From Clostridiales bacterium (lineage in GTDB: Bacteria; Bacillota; Clostridia; Oscillospirales; Oscillospiraceae): a stretch of DNA of 6,826 bases. This document shows, in pieces, positions 6,274-6,826 of this stretch. A program made the translations under genes and the position numbers. The notes beneath the pieces are model-generated. The model had not been told where the DNA came from. It did no database searches and saw only the letters and a program-made list of their open reading frames with translations. Location of the stretch: NCBI GenBank assembly GCA_021203685.1, contig JAJQAS010000005.1, forward strand, positions 1 to 6,826, written 5' to 3'. Position 1 is the stretch's first letter. The number at the start of each line of letters is the position of its first letter.

Positions 6274-6293
6274 ATGGCCCTAATATGGCCCTA
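6274..6293 (+). repeat. 11-base-period direct repeat, right of the att core
   Basis: ATGGCCCTA occurs at 6274-6282 and again at 6285-6293, giving a period of 11. It resembles the TGACCCCTA repeats on the left side (shared pattern TG-purine-CCC ending in TA). It is a candidate pair of integrase arm-type sites between the core and the int gene. Confidence 0.5.
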
Positions 6294-6328
6294 CGCGATT
6301 TTTGAATTTTGGCACTTTTTCGGGTGAA

Positions 6329-6381
6329 ATCAGAAAAACGGAGAACTTTTCTGATATAAATAAAATGTACTATCAGGAAAA
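6329..6381. repeat. three alternating hairpin arms
   Basis: ATCAGAAAA (6329-6337) is a perfect 9-base complement of TTTTCTGAT (6347-6355), with a 9-base loop. The middle arm can instead pair with TATCAGGAAAA (6371-6381) through CTGATA/TATCAG plus flanking T/A pairs, so the two hairpins exclude each other. The arms are AT-rich and no gene follows, so a regulatory role is uncertain. Confidence 0.35.
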
Positions 6382-6411
6382 AATAAAAGCACATATCTTT
6401 ATTTGTAAGGT

Positions 6412-6457
6412 GCCAGCCAATTCCCCGACGCTATAAAACGTCTGAAAATTGGCTGGC
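6412..6457 (-). terminator. hairpin downstream of the integrase gene, possible terminator
   Basis: GCCAGCCAATT (6412-6422) and AATTGGCTGGC (6447-6457) form a perfect 11-base stem. A further 4-base stem (GACG/CGTC, 6427-6430 and 6439-6442) lies inside. It begins about 20 bases past the integrase stop on the minus strand, as a terminator would. Neither side has a good T-run directly after the stem, so it may be a pause site, an RNA-stabilising end or a protein site instead. Confidence 0.45.
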
Positions 6458-6476
6458 TAAAACAATGCGAAGACAG

Positions 6477-6826
6477 TTATAATTTACATTGTACGACAAA
6501 CTGGCCGGGAGACAGGTCTATCTCCGACAGTGAACTCGCGCTTGAAGGGAATAACCTGGTAGACAAGATGGTACGAAGGCGGTCAGTTACCTGAAGGAGT
6601 CCTTCTTCCATTGTATGGGCGTTCACTTTAATTTCGGGAAAGTCGGGAGCTGTGAACAGATACCCTTCGGGTGTGGCTGTGACTAAGATTGGATAGGTGG
6701 ACGCTTGAGGCGAGAATTGGTTGGGGTCGAACAGGTCTTCCATCAACTTCATTTCCTCCTGCTTGTGATCGTCCAGGACGTGGGTATAGGTATCCATCGT
6801 GAAAGAAGTTGAGGCGTGGCCAAGGA
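6477..6826 (-). CDS. int: tyrosine integrase C-terminus with HicB-like C-terminal domain (partial)
   Basis: The frame is open to the window edge, so the start lies outside. The 115 visible codons begin LGHASTSFTMDTYTHV, the last conserved box of tyrosine recombinases: the His of LGH and the catalytic Tyr in DTYTHV (codon at 6786-6788). In most integrases the protein ends 15-30 residues later. Here, after an acidic helix (DDHKQEEMKLMEDLF) and a short linker, it continues with about 72 residues that read as a HicB-like fold: YPILVTATPEGYLFTAPDFP, then HTMEEGLLQVTDRLRTIL, then SSLSEIDLSPGQFVVQCKL. These match the strand, the helix with the T-x-E-E-x-L type motif, and the closing strand of HicB antitoxins. 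There is no internal stop or frameshift. The enzyme should integrate and excise a mobile element; the nearby tRNA fragment is its likely att core. The gene is transcribed towards that core. Confidence 0.88.
   Translation of the reverse strand, partial: LGHASTSFTMDTYTHVLDDHKQEEMKLMEDLFDPNQFSPQASTYPILVTATPEGYLFTAPDFPEIKVNAHTMEEGLLQVTDRLRTILSTRLFPSSASSLSEIDLSPGQFVVQCKL

Larger units (their letters stand above)
6222..6476. other. non-coding region between the att core and the integrase gene
   Basis: No gene is seen. The stretch contains the right-hand pair of 11-base-period repeats (6274-6293), a set of mutually exclusive hairpin arms (6329-6381) and a strong 11-base inverted repeat just past the integrase stop (6412-6457). 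It probably forms the att-proximal end of the element that encodes the integrase. Confidence 0.5.

Overview
The base composition (roughly half GC in the genes, AT-rich between them), strong GGAGG-type ribosome binding sites, a beta-glucoside PTS and an AbiE toxin-antitoxin pair suggest an anaerobic member of the Bacillota, most likely a gut Clostridia. That taxonomic call is an inference; no rRNA or other phylogenetic marker lies in the window.

Left part (1-4112): a plus-strand sugar-uptake operon. After the last codons of an unidentified gene come a small flavoprotein with a four-cysteine motif (89-610), a fused EIIBCA beta-glucoside PTS permease (671-2506) and a GH1 6-phospho-beta-glucosidase (2511-3950). 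The operon closes with a hairpin terminator (4075-4112). The permease imports and phosphorylates a beta-glucoside, and the hydrolase then splits the phosphorylated product in the cytoplasm. No BglG-type regulator or antiterminator site is visible.

Middle (4113-5880): a type IV abortive-infection toxin-antitoxin operon, abiEi-abiEii, with a 4-base gene overlap and a clear promoter. Two long inverted repeats of identical geometry lie 54 bases apart, one just upstream of the promoter and one over it. All four half-sites share the same degenerate motif. This is the expected layout of an AbiEi autoregulatory operator.

Right part (5881-6826): a mobile-element junction. The 3' half of an initiator-type tRNA-Met gene (6140-6184), starting in the anticodon loop and keeping a strong terminator behind it, marks an attachment core. 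Pairs of 11-base-period direct repeats of similar sequence lie on both sides of it, as expected for integrase arm sites. The last 350 bases encode, on the minus strand, the C-terminal end of a tyrosine integrase (catalytic Tyr visible) that continues into a HicB-like domain. The arrangement resembles an attP or a junction of two related elements inserted at the same tRNA, with abiE as cargo at the edge of the left one. No wholly new system is evident. The most notable items are the duplicated abiE operator, the integrase-HicB fusion and the two-sided att region.
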